DNA of 64,000 bases from Paenibacillus sp. SYP-B3998 (GTDB taxonomy: Bacteria > Bacillota > Bacilli > Paenibacillales > NBRC-103111): NCBI RefSeq assembly GCF_010820665.1, contig NZ_JAAIKC010000009.1, forward strand, positions 186,001 through 250,000, given 5' to 3'. Numbering within the stretch: position 1 is the first letter of the stretch; the number at the start of each line of letters is the position of its first letter. Positions 7,682 to 15,630 of this stretch are shown piece after piece. Position numbers and translations under genes: made by a program. The notes beneath the pieces were generated by a model. That model was given only the letters and a program-made list of their open reading frames with translations, searched no databases and had not been told where the DNA came from.

Positions 7682-9445
7682 GTGGCAAATTCGAAAATTA
7701 TCGTCGTCGGTGGAGGCCTTGCGGGACTCATGGCGACAATTAAAGCAGCGGAAGCCGGAGTTCACGTGCAATTGTTCTCCTTGGTTCCGGTGAAGCGTTC
7801 TCACTCCGTATGTGCGCAAGGTGGCATCAACGGAGCGGTTAATACTAAAGGTGAAGGCGACTCCACATGGGAGCACTTTGATGATACCGTATATGGTGGA
7901 GATTTCTTGGCCAACCAACCGCCAGTTAAAGCGCTTTGCGATGCAGCGCCTGGCATTATTCACCTCATGGATCGTATGGGTGTTATGTTCAACCGTACGC
8001 CAGAGGGCTTGCTAGACTTCCGTCGTTTCGGCGGAACGAAATATCACCGTACAGCGTTCGCAGGTGCGACGACTGGACAACAATTGCTATATGCGCTTGA
8101 TGAGCAAGTGCGCCGCTGGGAAACAGCAGGTCTCGTAACGAAGTTCGAGCACTGGGAATTCCTGGGTGCCGTCATCGATGACGATGGCGTGTGCCGTGGT
8201 ATCGCAGCGCAAGATCTGCGCAGCATGGAAGTGCAAACCTTCCCGGCTGACGCGGTTATTTTGGCGACTGGCGGTCCTGGTATCATCTTCGGTAAAACGA
8301 CGAACTCCGTTATCAATACGGGTACGGCAGCAAGTGCGGTTTACCAACAAGGCGTCAAATATGCCAATGGCGAGATGATTCAAATTCACCCGACGGCGAT
8401 TCCTGGAGACGACAAGCTTCGCTTGATGTCCGAGTCGGCGCGTGGCGAAGGCGGACGTATCTGGACGTACAAAGACGGTAAGCCTTGGTACTTCCTTGAA
8501 GAAAAATACCCTGCTTACGGAAACTTGGTTCCGCGTGATATTGCAACGCGTGAAATTTTCTCCGTGTGCGTGGATCAGAAGCTCGGCATCAATGGCGAGA
8601 ACATGGTTTACTTGGATCTTTCTCACAAAGATCCGAAAGAGTTGGACGTTAAACTGGGCGGTATCATGGAAATTTACGAGAAATTCATGGGCGATGACCC
8701 GCGTAAAATTCCAATGAAGATTTTCCCGGCTGTTCATTACTCCATGGGCGGTATGTGGGTAGATTACAACATGATGACGAACGTGCCGGGCTTGTTCGCT
8801 GCGGGCGAATGTGAATATCAGCATCATGGCGCAAATCGTTTGGGTGCAAACTCGCTCGTATCCGCGATCTATGACGGTATGGTATCCGGTCCTAAAGCAG
8901 TTGAGTATATCCGTGGCCTTGAAAAACATGCTGACGATATTTCTTCCACGATCTATGACCGTGAGAAAAAACGTCATACAGACCGTTACGAAAGCTTGCT
9001 CAAAATGAACAGCGGTATGGAAAACGCGTATGTGCTGCACAAAGAGCTTGGCGATATGATGAATTCCAATATGACGGTTGTTCGTTATAACGATCGTCTG
9101 CAAGATACGATCAACAAAATTAAAGATTTGAAAGCAAGATATGCAAATATCAACATCACGGATACCGCTCGTTGGAACAATCAAGGTGTTGCCTTTACAC
9201 GTCAGTTGTGGAATATGTTCGAACTGGCTGAGGCGATGACTGTCGGTGCGTTGCTGCGTAACGAGAGTCGTGGAGCGCATTACAAGCCTGACTTCCCAGA
9301 GCGTGATGATGATAACTTCATGAAAACAACGATTGCCGATTGGACGCCAGACGGCCCGAAAATCAGCTACGATGAAATCGATGTTTCGTTGATTGCGCCA
9401 CGTAAACGTGACTACTCCACAGAAAAGAAAAAGGGAGGACATTAA
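7682..9445 (+). CDS. sdhA: Succinate dehydrogenase flavoprotein subunit
   Basis: This catalytic subunit has 587 aa and oxidises succinate to fumarate on covalently bound FAD. The FAD fold begins at VVGGGLAG (8-15). The flavinylation region is present as KRSHSVCAQGGINGA (about 41-55). Substrate-site motifs are SARGEGGRI (about 250-258) and HHGANRLGANSL (about 381-392). The GTG start at 7682 follows GGGAGGGTG. A 539-aa reading frame on the opposite strand inside it is a composition shadow. Confidence 0.96.
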   Translation: MANSKIIVVGGGLAGLMATIKAAEAGVHVQLFSLVPVKRSHSVCAQGGINGAVNTKGEGDSTWEHFDDTVYGGDFLANQPPVKALCDAAPGIIHLMDRMGVMFNRTPEGLLDFRRFGGTKYHRTAFAGATTGQQLLYALDEQVRRWETAGLVTKFEHWEFLGAVIDDDGVCRGIAAQDLRSMEVQTFPADAVILATGGPGIIFGKTTNSVINTGTAASAVYQQGVKYANGEMIQIHPTAIPGDDKLRLMSESARGEGGRIWTYKDGKPWYFLEEKYPAYGNLVPRDIATREIFSVCVDQKLGINGENMVYLDLSHKDPKELDVKLGGIMEIYEKFMGDDPRKIPMKIFPAVHYSMGGMWVDYNMMTNVPGLFAAGECEYQHHGANRLGANSLVSAIYDGMVSGPKAVEYIRGLEKHADDISSTIYDREKKRHTDRYESLLKMNSGMENAYVLHKELGDMMNSNMTVVRYNDRLQDTINKIKDLKARYANINITDTARWNNQGVAFTRQLWNMFELAEAMTVGALLRNESRGAHYKPDFPERDDDNFMKTTIADWTPDGPKISYDEIDVSLIAPRKRDYSTEKKKGGH

Positions 9446-9448
9446 ATC

Positions 9449-10213
9449 ATGGCAGAGACACAAACCCCACAAAAAACAGTGAAGTTTATCGTGACTCGTC
9501 AAGAGAGTCCTGAATCCAAAGCTTATACAGAGGAGTTTGAAGTTCCGTACCGTCCGAATATGAACGTGATCAGTGCGCTGATGGAGGTTCAACGGAATCC
9601 GAAAAATTCGAAGGGCGACAAAACGACGCCAGTATGTTGGGAATCCAACTGTCTGGAAGAAGTATGCGGCGCCTGCTCGATGGTCATCAATGGCAAACCG
9701 CGTCAAGCTTGCTCTGCACTTGTGGACAAACTAGAACAGCCGGTTCGTGTAGCTCCTATGAGCACATTCCCGGTTATGCGTGACCTTGTCATCGACCGTG
9801 GACGCATGTTTAACGCACTGAAGAAAGTCAAAGCATGGGTTCCGATTGACGGAACTTATGATCTTGGACCTGGTCCTCGTATGGCTGAGTCTAAACGTCA
9901 ATGGGCGTACGAACTGTCCAAATGTATGACTTGCGGTGTATGTCTTGAAGCTTGCCCGAATGTAAATGATAAGAACTCCTTTATCGGACCTTCTGCTCTT
10001 TCTCAAGTTCGTCTGTTCAATGCTCACCCAACAGGTGAAATGAACAAAGATGAGCGTCTGGATACGCTGATGACCGATGGCGGTATCGAAGGCTGCGGAA
10101 ACTCGCAGAACTGCGTACGCTCCTGTCCAAAAGGCATTCCGCTTACAACTTCGATCGCAGCTTTGAATGCCGATACAACGAAGCATTTGTTCAAAAAATG
10201 GCTGGGCGTGTAA
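9449..10213 (+). CDS. sdhB: Succinate dehydrogenase iron-sulfur subunit
   Basis: This is the electron-transfer subunit of complex II, 254 aa. The plant-type [2Fe-2S] ligands lie in CWESNCLEEVCGAC with a later Cys (from about residue 63). The C-terminal domain has CMTCGVCLEACP (about 160) and CGNSQNCVRSCPKG (about 216), which hold the [4Fe-4S] and [3Fe-4S] clusters. It starts 3 nt after sdhA, preceded by GGGAGG inside the sdhA end. A terminator follows the stop. Confidence 0.96.
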   Translation: MAETQTPQKTVKFIVTRQESPESKAYTEEFEVPYRPNMNVISALMEVQRNPKNSKGDKTTPVCWESNCLEEVCGACSMVINGKPRQACSALVDKLEQPVRVAPMSTFPVMRDLVIDRGRMFNALKKVKAWVPIDGTYDLGPGPRMAESKRQWAYELSKCMTCGVCLEACPNVNDKNSFIGPSALSQVRLFNAHPTGEMNKDERLDTLMTDGGIEGCGNSQNCVRSCPKGIPLTTSIAALNADTTKHLFKKWLGV

Positions 10214-10241
10214 GCTAAAGACGTGCAGCTCCATTAAAATA

Positions 10242-10284
10242 AGGCTCGGTACCCTGTGTAAGCTCCAGGGTGTCGGGCCTTTTG
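10242..10284 (+). terminator. Intrinsic terminator of sdhCAB
   Basis: AGGCTCGGTACCCTG (10242-10256) pairs over 15 positions, some of them G-U, with CAGGGTGTCGGGCCT, followed by TTTTG. Confidence 0.8.
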
Positions 10285-10297
10285 TATACGATCCTAT

Positions 10298-10344
10298 TTG
10301 ACGAGAGTTTGGCTTACCGATAAAATCAAATTAAAGCGTTTTAA
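10298..10344 (+). promoter_or_regulatory. Promoter and LacI-type operator of the lacI-family gene
   Basis: TTGACG (10298-10303) and TAAAAT (10321-10326) are spaced by 17 bp. Directly downstream, TTAAAGCGTTTTAA (10331-10344) is palindromic at 12 of 14 positions with a central CG, the usual layout of LacI/CcpA-family operators. Its place just after the -10 box suggests autorepression. Confidence 0.6.
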
Positions 10345-10366
10345 GAAGGATAAAGAGGGTAGATAC

Positions 10367-11449
10367 ATGAAAAACAGCAATAAATTGCCCACAATTGTCG
10401 AGGTTGCCAAGGAAGCTGGCGTTTCCATTGCCACCGTCTCTAATGTGCTGAATCGCAGGAAGGTACCAATGGCCAAGGAGACGATTCGTAAAGTAGAGGA
10501 AGCGGTAGAGCAGCTTGGCTATCGTCGTAATGTCATGGCAACGAATCTAAGCCGTCGCCGCTCCTACGAGCTTGGGCTCATCATTCCACACTTTGGAGGC
10601 TACTACGGTAGATTCGCGGAATTGCTGGAGCAGAAGGTGCATCGTTTCGGTTATCATTTATCTATATTTTCAGCGGCTGGCATGAACCCGGAGATTGAGC
10701 GGCGGCACTTGGAGCTTCTGCTGCAGCGAAGAGTGGACGGGCTCGTGTGCCATGGTTTGGCGATGAGTATGGAGTCTACACAGCATTTTGTGGGTGAAGG
10801 GACACCGCTAGTGATCTTTAATGGCTGGGGGTGGCCGAGCGATACGGTCAAGCTAGCGGTTAATTTGGATTTCGCTCAAGCTTCCAAGGAAGCAGTGCGT
10901 CATTTACAGGAGAATGGCTGCCGATCGATTGTTTATGCGGGCAGACGCAAGGGGCTCGGTGCAAACGAGCAGCGGATACAGGGGTTTACAGCAGGCATTC
11001 GCAGCTATGCGGAAGACAGCATCCATGCGATTCTAGATGCCGGAGAGCTCGGCGTTGAAGGTACGCTAGATGAAGCATTGCGCCTGAGTGGCGAGCAGAA
11101 GCCACTTGGCATTTATGCTTTCAATGATGCATTGGCATTAGAGATTCTCGCGGTGTGTCATGCTCGCGGTATTCGCGTGCCTGAGGAGGTCCAACTCATT
11201 GGCATGGACAATGAGCTATACTCCAAAGCGAGCTTTCCCGCTATTACAAGCTTTGATATGCCGGTGGAGCTGCAAACCAGTCTCGTTTCAGCCTTTTTGA
11301 TGAAGCAGATTGGTGAAGAATTGACCGAAGACAGCGTCAAGCTGCTGGACGAGCATCTGGCATTAACCAAAGGACACGAGCTGCTTATTGAGCTCAAGAT
11401 GATTGCGCGCCAATCTACAGCAAATGCAGAAAGACCGTTAAGCTCATAG
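10367..11449 (+). CDS. LacI/GalR-family transcriptional regulator
   Basis: This sugar-responsive repressor type has 360 aa from ATG 10367, which follows GAGGGTAG. An in-frame GTG/ATG-like extension upstream would cover the promoter and is rejected. The N-terminal HTH is plain (TIVEVAKEAGVSIATVSNVL), with the hinge helix near LSRRRSYELG and then a periplasmic-binding-fold effector domain. No sugar transport or catabolic genes are adjacent, so the regulon and effector are unknown. A LacI-type operator lies in its own promoter. Confidence 0.9.
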   Translation: MKNSNKLPTIVEVAKEAGVSIATVSNVLNRRKVPMAKETIRKVEEAVEQLGYRRNVMATNLSRRRSYELGLIIPHFGGYYGRFAELLEQKVHRFGYHLSIFSAAGMNPEIERRHLELLLQRRVDGLVCHGLAMSMESTQHFVGEGTPLVIFNGWGWPSDTVKLAVNLDFAQASKEAVRHLQENGCRSIVYAGRRKGLGANEQRIQGFTAGIRSYAEDSIHAILDAGELGVEGTLDEALRLSGEQKPLGIYAFNDALALEILAVCHARGIRVPEEVQLIGMDNELYSKASFPAITSFDMPVELQTSLVSAFLMKQIGEELTEDSVKLLDEHLALTKGHELLIELKMIARQSTANAERPLSS

Positions 11450-11470
11450 AGCACAAACGGTCTTTCTTTT
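11429..11470. terminator. Bidirectional terminator between lacI-type gene and CDF exporter
   Basis: GAAAGACCGTT (11429-11439) and AACGGTCTTTC (11456-11466) form a perfect 11-bp stem. It overlaps the last codons of the LacI-type gene and lies 12 bp after the convergent exporter gene. Confidence 0.8.
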
Positions 11471-11477
11471 GTTCATA

Positions 11478-12443
11478 TTAAGTGAGAAGCTCCTTGCGCC
11501 TGGTTTCTTCTTTATGTTTGAGAAACTCTTTGCCATACTCCCCATGAGGGTTAATATTGGCGTGTTCGATCTGAATCGTTGAGTGCTCGATACCGTACTT
11601 GCTTTTCAGCGTCTCATTGACAGCGAGAATAACGCAGAACGGTTGTATATGGGAATCGATGAATACATGCGCGGTCAAAGAATAATGATCGGTAGAAATG
11701 GCCCAGAGATGCATCTCATGCACATCTTCTACGCCTTCAACGCTCCGGATGGCACTGCGGATTTCATCCAGATTGAAATGTTCCGGCACGGATTCCATTA
11801 GAATCAAATAGGATTCGCGAATAATTTTGCTGCCTCCGATAAAAATAATCCCACCAATAACCATACTAATTAGAGGATCAAACCAGAGAAGACCTGTGTA
11901 ATAAATAATAATCGAGGACACGATAACACCAACGGAGCTCAGCAAGTCACCGAAAAAGTGCCATAGCGCACTTTGAACATTCAAATTGTCCTCTTCTTTT
12001 ACACTGTTATGCAGCACCAAGGTGAGAACCAGATTGACAATAAAGCCAATGGACGCAATTCCAAGCATCAAACCAAGCTGAATCGGCTGCGGATGAAGGA
12101 TACGCTGAACCCCTTCAATAAAAATCCCCAAAGCAATGACACAGAGCGCCAAACCGTTTAGAAAAGAAGCGATAATTTCAAATCGTAGAAAACCGAACGT
12201 AAATCGCGCATTTGGCTGATGCGTAGCCAGATACAGCGCAATCATGCTCAACCCAAGGGCAATAACATCGGAAATCATGTGCGCAGAATCGGAAAGTAAA
12301 GCAAGAGAATTGGACAAAACGCCCCCTACAATTTCAACTAACGTGAAGAAAGCCGTTAATATGAGGGTAATCCATAACGTTTTTCTGGATTTGGATTGTT
12401 CCTTTACATGGTGTAGATGATGGTAGTCGTATTCGATAGCCAT
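11478..12443 (-). CDS. CDF-family divalent metal cation exporter (CzcD/ZitB-like)
   Basis: This 321-aa protein has six predicted transmembrane helices and a C-terminal cytoplasmic metal-binding domain. The transport-site motifs are HMISD in helix 2 and HFFGD in helix 5. The His/Asp combination in both helices is typical of Zn2+-preferring CDF proteins, as opposed to the all-Asp sites of YiiP-type or Mn-type members. The ATG follows GGAGGGGAACC. The promoter and two Fur/PerR-like boxes lie just upstream, which hints at control by a metal- or peroxide-sensing repressor. Confidence 0.88.
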   Translation of the reverse strand: MAIEYDYHHLHHVKEQSKSRKTLWITLILTAFFTLVEIVGGVLSNSLALLSDSAHMISDVIALGLSMIALYLATHQPNARFTFGFLRFEIIASFLNGLALCVIALGIFIEGVQRILHPQPIQLGLMLGIASIGFIVNLVLTLVLHNSVKEEDNLNVQSALWHFFGDLLSSVGVIVSSIIIYYTGLLWFDPLISMVIGGIIFIGGSKIIRESYLILMESVPEHFNLDEIRSAIRSVEGVEDVHEMHLWAISTDHYSLTAHVFIDSHIQPFCVILAVNETLKSKYGIEHSTIQIEHANINPHGEYGKEFLKHKEETRRKELLT

Positions 12444-12472
12444 ACGGTTCCCCTCCTTTTATATTTGTGAGT

Positions 12473-12510
12473 GATAGTGAGAATCATTCGCTTAATTAGA
12501 ATTATTCTAA
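12473..12510 (-). promoter_or_regulatory. Two Fur/PerR/Zur-like operator boxes upstream of the CDF exporter
   Basis: TTAGAATTATTCTAA (12496-12510) is a perfect 7-1-7 inverted repeat close to the Bacillus PerR/Fur box TTATAATNATTATAA. A second site, GATAGTGAGAATCATTCGC (12473-12491), matches 15 of 19 positions of the classical Fur box. Both lie between the -10 element and the start codon, where a bound repressor would block transcription. Confidence 0.6.
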
Positions 12511-12523
12511 ATAAGATAGTTTT

Positions 12524-12552
12524 ATTATATGCCACACTTCTCCAAGGTGCAA
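12524..12552 (-). promoter_or_regulatory. Sigma-A promoter of the CDF exporter
   Basis: On the minus strand, TTGCAC (complement of 12547-12552) and TATAAT (complement of 12524-12529) are separated by 17 bp. The Fur/PerR-like boxes follow directly. Confidence 0.7.
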
Positions 12553-12598
12553 CCGAAATTGTTAGAATTAATTAGCAAATGAAGAGAGCGCTTTCAAA

Positions 12599-12724
12599 TT
12601 TGTTACACAATTGAAATATTCCTGTTATGGTTTCATAATGTTAGCAAGGTATTATAATAAGCAAGACCCCCTTTTTAATATATAAACTTTGAACCTGGCC
12701 CCGTTGGCTGGGTTCCTTTTTTTT
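12599..12724 (+). ncRNA. Repeat copy A: candidate small RNA gene (promoter, C-rich tract, terminator)
   Basis: This 126-bp element is about 84% identical by eye, over its first 73 bases, to 42090-42215. It has TGTTAC-N5-TGAAAT near its left end (similar to a WalR box), TATAAT at 12653-12658 and then CAAGACCCCC. The terminator hairpin GAACCTGGCC/GGCTGGGTTC with loop CCGTT is followed by eight T. A transcript would start near 12665 and be about 60 nt long. No good -35 box is seen. No open frame fits inside. An RNA gene is an inference; a transcribed leader or dead repeat is possible. Confidence 0.5.
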
Positions 12725-12761
12725 AGCGCAAATAACCCTTGTGAGGAGGGTTATTTGCGCT
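12725..12761. repeat. Perfect 15-bp inverted repeat next to copy A
   Basis: AGCGCAAATAACCCT (12725-12739) and its exact reverse complement (12747-12761) flank a 7-nt loop. The left arm with its loop, AGCGCAAATAACCCTTGTG, recurs nearly unchanged at 28584 (20 of 22 positions) directly after repeat copy D. It is therefore a module of the same repeat family. Confidence 0.7.
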
Positions 12762-12789
12762 AGTGTTATTTATACCGAGGAATGTCCCC

Positions 12790-12930
12790 ATCTTTCTTGG
12801 ACAATTCGGAGCAAATTCTTAATCCAAAAAGAAGTAAACGCATGTATGCCTCAAATCGTGGAATCGGATTGATCGTAATCCTGACTTTTCAAGGAGTCTG
12901 ACCCAGATATCACGGCAGCCAAGCATCCAA
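12790..12930 (-). pseudogene. Remnant of a tyrosine recombinase (phage-type integrase) C-terminus
   Basis: The minus strand encodes LEKSGLRSIRFHDLRHT (HDLRHT at 12844-12861), the His-x-x-Arg box of tyrosine recombinases. A stop follows ten codons later. In another frame, FAPNCPRKMGTF resembles the family's HPKVVSERLGHSS stretch, which suggests a frameshift. Upstream of the motif the sequence no longer resembles an integrase. The catalytic core and the final Tyr are missing. It lies beside the repeat elements at the left edge of the sugar locus. Confidence 0.6.
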
Positions 12931-13043
12931 CCGACAATAAGGTGCAGAAGGAAATATTGCTTTCTCCGAGCCCTTTTTTCGTTTATTGAGATAAGTTGCT
13001 TTCCAAATTCCAGGTTTATCTCATCTCCGCACTTAACAAAAAA

Positions 13044-13143
13044 GATTGCCACACAAGGCTTTACGCCCCAACTTCCTTCATCGCTCAAATCCTAAATAAT
13101 CATCAAAAAAAGGAATCTACGCCATTGGCTAGGTTCCTTTTTT
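13044..13143. repeat. Repeat copy C with bidirectional terminator hairpin
   Basis: This element shares ACAAGGCTTTACG (13053-13065), the spacing to AAATCATCAAAAAAAGGAA and the hairpin with 28477-28579 (copy D). The hairpin is GGAATCTACGCC (13112-13123) paired with GGCTAGGTTCC (13127-13137). An A-tract lies on one side and a T-tract on the other, so it can end transcription both ways. It is the only terminator seen after the minus-strand neuC gene. Hairpin loop sequences match copies A and B. Confidence 0.65.
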
Positions 13144-13189
13144 CGTACACGAAATGCCAGATAATTAGCGGAAAACCACCAAAAAGATT

Positions 13190-14335
13190 TTATGGTGATT
13201 TTTCCCATATATCTAATCTAGAGGCAAATCGTGCAAGCTGCTCGATAAATTCCCGTTCCGGATTTTCGCAAAGGTCATAAGGATTGGCGCATTGCAGACT
13301 GTCCTTCGTGTTCAGTTGCAGATGAATGGCTTGTTGAATGGCCACTGTGTCAAAAGGGATAGAAATCACATTGTCAGCAGACTCCCGCCCTTGCTGACGA
13401 TTACCTATATTGATAGCTGTCAGGTGGAAGAAGGGAGATTCAATGATGGCGCTGCTGCTGTTTCCGATCATTAAATCAACGTTACTCATAAGAAATAGAA
13501 ACTGATCGTCTGGGATGGACGGGATATAACGGGCCAGAGGATGCTCGTTGACAAAGGCCAAGAGCTTCTCGCGGAACAAGCTCCCTCCCGAATCGCTATT
13601 GGGTCCAATCACGTAGATGTCGCTTTCGCAGGCATAAGGGCGAAGGGCATTCAAGACTGAATTGATTTGTTCTTCGTAGTTCAAAGGATCTTTGGAGTCA
13701 GGGTGAATGCATAATAAAATTTTGCTTCGCGGCGAATGGATGCCAAAGGCTTCGCTCCATAGGCATGCTGTTGCATCCTTTAAATTGCGGATGCGTTCAA
13801 TTTGTTGTTTGCGCAGCGAACCGATCGGAACGATTCGCCAATCCGCTTCGCCTAGACGAAGCAAATGCTGTTTCGCTTTCAGTGAGGCAACGAAATGGAG
13901 ATGCGCAAACTTGCTGATGGCATGGCGCACGGCGTCATCGGCGGATCCGCTTTGTTCTCCGCCGTGTAGATGCACGATACCGATGTTTTGATAATGAGCA
14001 GCGATCGCTGCGGACAGTATTTCAATGCGGTCGCCGAGCAGAAGCACGCAGTCGGGTTTGCTGCGTTGCAGAATGTCCGAGAAATAAAGTATCCCTAGTC
14101 CAGCTGATTTGCTCATAGCCTCAAGCGAATCGCCCTTCAACAGAATGGATGGAGTGGCAATAACCGCAAAGACATCCTTCTCAATCTCTCGTATGGTTTC
14201 CCCATATTCGGGGAGCAGATGCATGCCCGTTACGACAAGTTCCAGACAGAAGCGCGGGTCTTGATCAAGCTCACGCAGCGCGGGTCGCAGTATTCCATAG
14301 TCGGCTCTGGTTCCTGTAAAGCATACGATATGCAT
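13190..14335 (-). CDS. neuC: UDP-sugar 2-epimerase (hydrolysing), NeuC/LegG family
   Basis: This 381-aa protein starts at ATG 14335 (MHIVCFTGTRADYG). A longer frame from 14377 would overlap the upstream gene. Family motifs are TGTRADYG, LLLGDRIE, HLHGGE and GNSSSAIIE. The enzyme removes UDP while inverting C2. NeuC gives ManNAc from UDP-GlcNAc, and LegG acts on UDP-diacetylbacillosamine. The 4,6-dehydratase, aminotransferase and acyltransferase in the locus point to the LegG reaction. No PseG-type hydrolase is present, which argues against pseudaminic acid. It lies 10 nt after the aminotransferase gene and ends at repeat C. Confidence 0.88.
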   Translation of the reverse strand: MHIVCFTGTRADYGILRPALRELDQDPRFCLELVVTGMHLLPEYGETIREIEKDVFAVIATPSILLKGDSLEAMSKSAGLGILYFSDILQRSKPDCVLLLGDRIEILSAAIAAHYQNIGIVHLHGGEQSGSADDAVRHAISKFAHLHFVASLKAKQHLLRLGEADWRIVPIGSLRKQQIERIRNLKDATACLWSEAFGIHSPRSKILLCIHPDSKDPLNYEEQINSVLNALRPYACESDIYVIGPNSDSGGSLFREKLLAFVNEHPLARYIPSIPDDQFLFLMSNVDLMIGNSSSAIIESPFFHLTAINIGNRQQGRESADNVISIPFDTVAIQQAIHLQLNTKDSLQCANPYDLCENPEREFIEQLARFASRLDIWEKSP

Positions 14336-14345
14336 TAATGGACTC

Positions 14346-15458
14346 TCATCCTTTCTGCAATGCCTGAGATAGACCACTTACGACATATTCCTGCTCTTCG
14401 GGAGACAGACGAGGATGGAAGGGAATGGCAATCGTGCGCTGAGACATCTGCTCGGTAACGGGTAATGAGCCAGGTGCATAGGGCAACAAGTCCCGATAGC
14501 ATGGCTGTAGATGGATCGCGGGAAAGTAGGGCTTAGACTGAATGCCTTGATCTTGCAGAAAGCGGATGGTATCTGCCTGACTGGCACCTTCCGGTAGTGC
14601 AACAATAAAGACAAACCAGCTTATTTTACAATCCTCTAACACAGCTGGCAGGGTCACGGGAACGTTATAGGCTCGGATCAGCTCTTTATAGCGCTGAGCA
14701 ACAAGCTCTCTAAGCCGCATCAACTCGGCCAGCCTCTGCATCTGCGCTAGGCCAACGGCTGCTTGCAGATCCGACATCCGGTAGTTATAGCCGATTCGCA
14801 CATGCTCCAACCAAGCGTTATCCGTGCCTCTACCTTGATTCCGTAAGCTTGAGGCGGTATTAGCGATGCTTTCCTGAGAGGTTACCAATATTCCGCCTTC
14901 TCCTGTTGTTACCTGCTTATTCGCGTAAAATGCAAATACAGCGGCATCTCCGAAAGTTCCTGCTTTTTTGCCTTTCCATTCAGCCCCCAAGGCTTCGCAT
15001 GCGTCTTCGATTACATATAAATGATGTGCTTTCGCAATTCTCATGATGTCGTCCATTTGACAAGTTTGTCCGAATACATGAACGGCCAGGATAGCTTTGG
15101 TTCTGGGTGTTATGGCATTCTCGATTGCCCGTGTGTCCATATTCAAGGTGAACGGGTCGATATCGATGAACACGGGTTTCACGTTCTCGTACAATAAACA
15201 GTTGCTGGAGGCGATAAAACTGTACGACGTGGTGATGACTTCATCTCCAGCCTGAAGTCCGAGCGCCTTCACGGCCACGTGCAGGGCACTGGTTCCGCTG
15301 TTCATGGCGATGGCGTGGGGAATGCTCAATTCTTGCCGGAACGCTTGTTCAAACCGCACTAGTTTATCGCCAAAGCTAAGCTGACCTGAGTCTAGCACTT
15401 CCATGACATATTGTTTTTCCACTTCCGATATGTCCGGTTTTGCTAATGGAATAAACAT
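14346..15458 (-). CDS. DegT/DnrJ/EryC1-family sugar aminotransferase (LegC-like)
   Basis: This PLP-dependent aminotransferase of nucleotide keto-sugars has 370 aa from ATG 15458 (MFIPLAKPDISEVE), preceded by GGAG. Upstream in-frame codons (to 15551) lack family similarity. Motifs are NSGTSALHVA, VIEDACEALGAEWKG and FYANKQVTTGEGG, with the PLP-binding Lys in the last. Amination at C4 of the 4-keto sugar made by the dehydratase at 15631 would give the precursor of diacetylbacillosamine. It forms a two-gene operon with neuC, divergent from the main sugar operon. Confidence 0.88.
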   Translation of the reverse strand: MFIPLAKPDISEVEKQYVMEVLDSGQLSFGDKLVRFEQAFRQELSIPHAIAMNSGTSALHVAVKALGLQAGDEVITTSYSFIASSNCLLYENVKPVFIDIDPFTLNMDTRAIENAITPRTKAILAVHVFGQTCQMDDIMRIAKAHHLYVIEDACEALGAEWKGKKAGTFGDAAVFAFYANKQVTTGEGGILVTSQESIANTASSLRNQGRGTDNAWLEHVRIGYNYRMSDLQAAVGLAQMQRLAELMRLRELVAQRYKELIRAYNVPVTLPAVLEDCKISWFVFIVALPEGASQADTIRFLQDQGIQSKPYFPAIHLQPCYRDLLPYAPGSLPVTEQMSQRTIAIPFHPRLSPEEQEYVVSGLSQALQKG

Positions 15459-15630
15459 AAAGGCTCCATTCCTCTCTATGAAAATCATTGGTAACTTATT
15501 GTATGTTTGATTCATGGAAAGGTACATTCTCTCCTTTCCACGATGACCCAATTTATAGCAATTAGGTATGTGAATAGTTCGGCGTGATGTTATTTTACAT
15601 ATTTATAAGGATAGAAAGGTGGTGTGCTTC
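15459..15630. promoter_or_regulatory. Divergent promoter region of the sugar locus
   Basis: This 172-bp region must drive both operons. No clear sigma-A pair was found on either strand. On the minus strand CATACAAT (complement of 15498-15505) equals the sigma-E -10 consensus, but the -35 match (ATG in place of ATA, 19 bp away) is poor. Mother-cell expression is possible but not shown. Confidence 0.3.

Noticed and set aside
8087..9706. 539-aa open frame on the minus strand across sdhA
   Set aside because: It lies entirely opposite conserved sdhA/sdhB sequence, has no ribosome site, and its Ile/Arg/His-rich product looks like an antisense shadow.
12996..13280. 94-aa plus-strand frame over repeat C
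   Set aside because: It crosses the terminator hairpin and the end of neuC, and its start lies in repeat sequence.
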